Position numbers and translations under genes: made by a program. Positions 30,819 through 32,073 of a DNA stretch of 32,073 nt are shown here, piece after piece. Each line of letters starts with the position of its first letter. The first letter of the stretch is position 1. The stretch is from Blastococcus sp. (GTDB lineage: Bacteria; Actinomycetota; Actinomycetes; Mycobacteriales; Geodermatophilaceae). Below the pieces are notes generated by a model, which saw only the letters and a program-made list of their open reading frames with translations, was not told where the DNA came from and ran no database searches. The stretch covers positions 1 to 32,073 of the forward strand of contig JAOPWM010000194.1 in assembly GCA_025965695.1 (NCBI GenBank). The letters are read 5' to 3'.

Positions 30819-32073
30819 GTGATTTCCACTGCCCCCTCCCCCGCTGCGCCGCGGCGGTCCGGTTGGTTTGCCGACCGGCCGCTGGCGGTGAAGTTCACTG
30901 TTCTGGTCGGCGTCGTGGTCCTCGCCGTCGGCGGAGTGCTGGCCTCGATGCTGGTCGGCAACGGCTCCGTGCGCGCCGCCAACACCGAGCTGATCGACCT
31001 GAACCACGCCCAGGAGCTGGTGCTCCAGCTCGACACCAGGGCCAGCGAGCTGAAGGTCGACGGGTTCAAGGCTCTCGTCCGGGACGACCCGTCGGAGCAG
31101 CTGTCGGAGCTGGCCGACGACATCGCCACCCCGCAGGCCATGCTCGACGAGCTCGGACCCATCCCGCTGACCGGTGCCAGCGCCGACGCGGTCGCCGGCC
31201 TGGCCGACAGCTACAAGGCCTACACGGACGCCATCTCCACGTTCATCGACACCGCGGTCGCCGACCAGGCGGCGACGCGTCTGGCGTGGGAGGACATCCA
31301 GACGGCGAACGACCTCACCGACGGCGCCGTCGGCACGGCGAAGGACGCGCTCGAAGCCGAGAGTGCGGCGGCGGAGACCCGGCTCGGGGATGCGATCGCC
31401 CGCTCCCAGACGGTGAGCCTGCTCATCGCCCTCGTTGGTGTCGTGCTCATCGGCCTGGTCAGCTGGCTGACCATGAAGTCGATCACCGGCCCCGTGAAGC
31501 TGGTCAAGGCGTCCCTGGAGGCGCTCGCCTCCGGCAACCTCACCGTCGTCACCGGCGTCCGATCGAAGGACGAGGTCGGCCAGATGGCCGCCTCGCTCGA
31601 CGCCGCCCAGATCAGCCTGCGGGAGGTCCTGGCCGGCGTGGCCACCTCGGCCGACGCCGTCGCCTCCTCCTCGGAGGAACTGTCCGCCCACTCGGCGCAG
31701 ATCGCCGCCTCGGCGGAGGAGACCTCGGTGCAGTCGGGCGTCGTCGCCTCGGCCGCCGAGGAGGTCTCCCGCAGCGTCGAGACCGTCGCCGCCGGTGCCG
31801 AGCAGATGGGTGCCTCCATCCGCGAGATTGCCAGTAACGCGGCGGAGGCCAGCGAGGTCGCCAGTCGCGCGGTCGATGCCGCGGCCGCGACGACCGCCAC
31901 GGTCGCCAAGCTCGGGGCCTCCTCCGCGGAGATCGGCAACGTGGTGAAGGTGATCACCAGCATCGCGGAGCAGACGAACCTGCTGGCCCTGAACGCCACC
32001 ATCGAGGCGGCGCGGGCCGGGGAGGCCGGCAAGGGCTTCGCCGTGGTGGCGAACGAGGTGAAGGAGTTGGCGC
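30819..32073 (+). CDS. Methyl-accepting chemotaxis protein, partial
   Basis: This is the first 418 residues of a chemoreceptor; the C-terminal part lies beyond the right edge. The first membrane helix is at about 26-47 ([23 protein letters not shown]). A helical extracellular domain of about 140 residues ([34 protein letters not shown]...) has the four-helix-bundle pattern. The second membrane helix is at about 194-215 ([22 protein letters not shown]), followed by a HAMP domain ([23 protein letters not shown]). The signalling domain includes the highly conserved tip sequence [35 protein letters not shown], broken into by the window end. Receptors like this control CheA and flagellar rotation, so the organism is probably motile. 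The GTG at 30819 has AGGA about ten bases upstream. Confidence 0.93.
   Translation, partial: MISTAPSPAAPRRSGWFADRPLAVKFTVLVGVVVLAVGGVLASMLVGNGSVRAANTELIDLNHAQELVLQLDTRASELKVDGFKALVRDDPSEQLSELADDIATPQAMLDELGPIPLTGASADAVAGLADSYKAYTDAISTFIDTAVADQAATRLAWEDIQTANDLTDGAVGTAKDALEAESAAAETRLGDAIARSQTVSLLIALVGVVLIGLVSWLTMKSITGPVKLVKASLEALASGNLTVVTGVRSKDEVGQMAASLDAAQISLREVLAGVATSADAVASSSEELSAHSAQIAASAEETSVQSGVVASAAEEVSRSVETVAAGAEQMGASIREIASNAAEASEVASRAVDAAAATTATVAKLGASSAEIGNVVKVITSIAEQTNLLALNATIEAARAGEAGKGFAVVANEVKELA

Overview
The window is high-GC DNA with frequent GTG starts, very strong G/C third-position bias, short Shine-Dalgarno leaders mixed with apparently leaderless starts, and Mycobacterium-like forms of several enzymes (for example Pgm). 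This points to a free-living, motile, stress-tolerant high-GC Gram-positive bacterium. The combination of N-acetylglutaminylglutamine amide (NAGGN) genes, trehalose genes, a LOV photoreceptor phosphatase and a chemotaxis receptor suggests the Geodermatophilaceae (Blastococcus/Geodermatophilus/Modestobacter type), but that family placement is inference. I see no insertion sequence, integrase, CRISPR array, tRNA or rRNA. The window looks like ordinary chromosome, cut at both ends through a gene (DNA polymerase IV at the left, a chemotaxis receptor at the right).

Layout. 1-2704: dinB (minus, partial) diverges from an NfeD-flotillin membrane pair. 2775-6339: a DUF5996 protein, a SNF2-type helicase (minus) and an alpha/beta hydrolase. 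6432-7771: a two-gene cobalt-type nitrile hydratase/thiocyanate hydrolase-like system with a fused, His-rich large subunit. 8011-10738: phosphoglucomutase overlapping an M20 peptidase. 10770-13737: a TetR regulator with a clear palindromic operator, then an MMPL exporter. 13763-18727: a PAS-GGDEF diguanylate cyclase, an HMG-CoA lyase coupled to a flavin reductase, and a PAS-LOV-GAF-PP2C blue-light phosphatase. 18901-20448: a Gly-rich protein whose 3' end overlaps a convergent two-gene membrane-protein operon. 20551-23608: a long inverted repeat, an aldo/keto reductase, a secreted subtilase behind a GlnR-like box, and a small DUF3303-like protein.

23869-30497 is the most coherent block: six same-strand, tightly packed genes (NAGGN amidotransferase, NAGGN synthetase, two CrcB fluoride-channel subunits, OtsA, OtsB). 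They join two compatible-solute pathways in what looks like one operon, probably read from a leaderless promoter at 23855. The otsA-otsB junction carries four tandem repeats that create two six-codon minicistrons linked by overlapping stop/start codons.

Two identical perfect 14-bp palindromes GTTCCACGTGGAAC, at 4536 and 23689, match the form of chromosomal parS (ParB-binding) sites. They suggest the window lies in the origin-proximal part of the chromosome. The signalling genes (GGDEF cyclase, LOV phosphatase, chemotaxis receptor) are separate units rather than one pathway.
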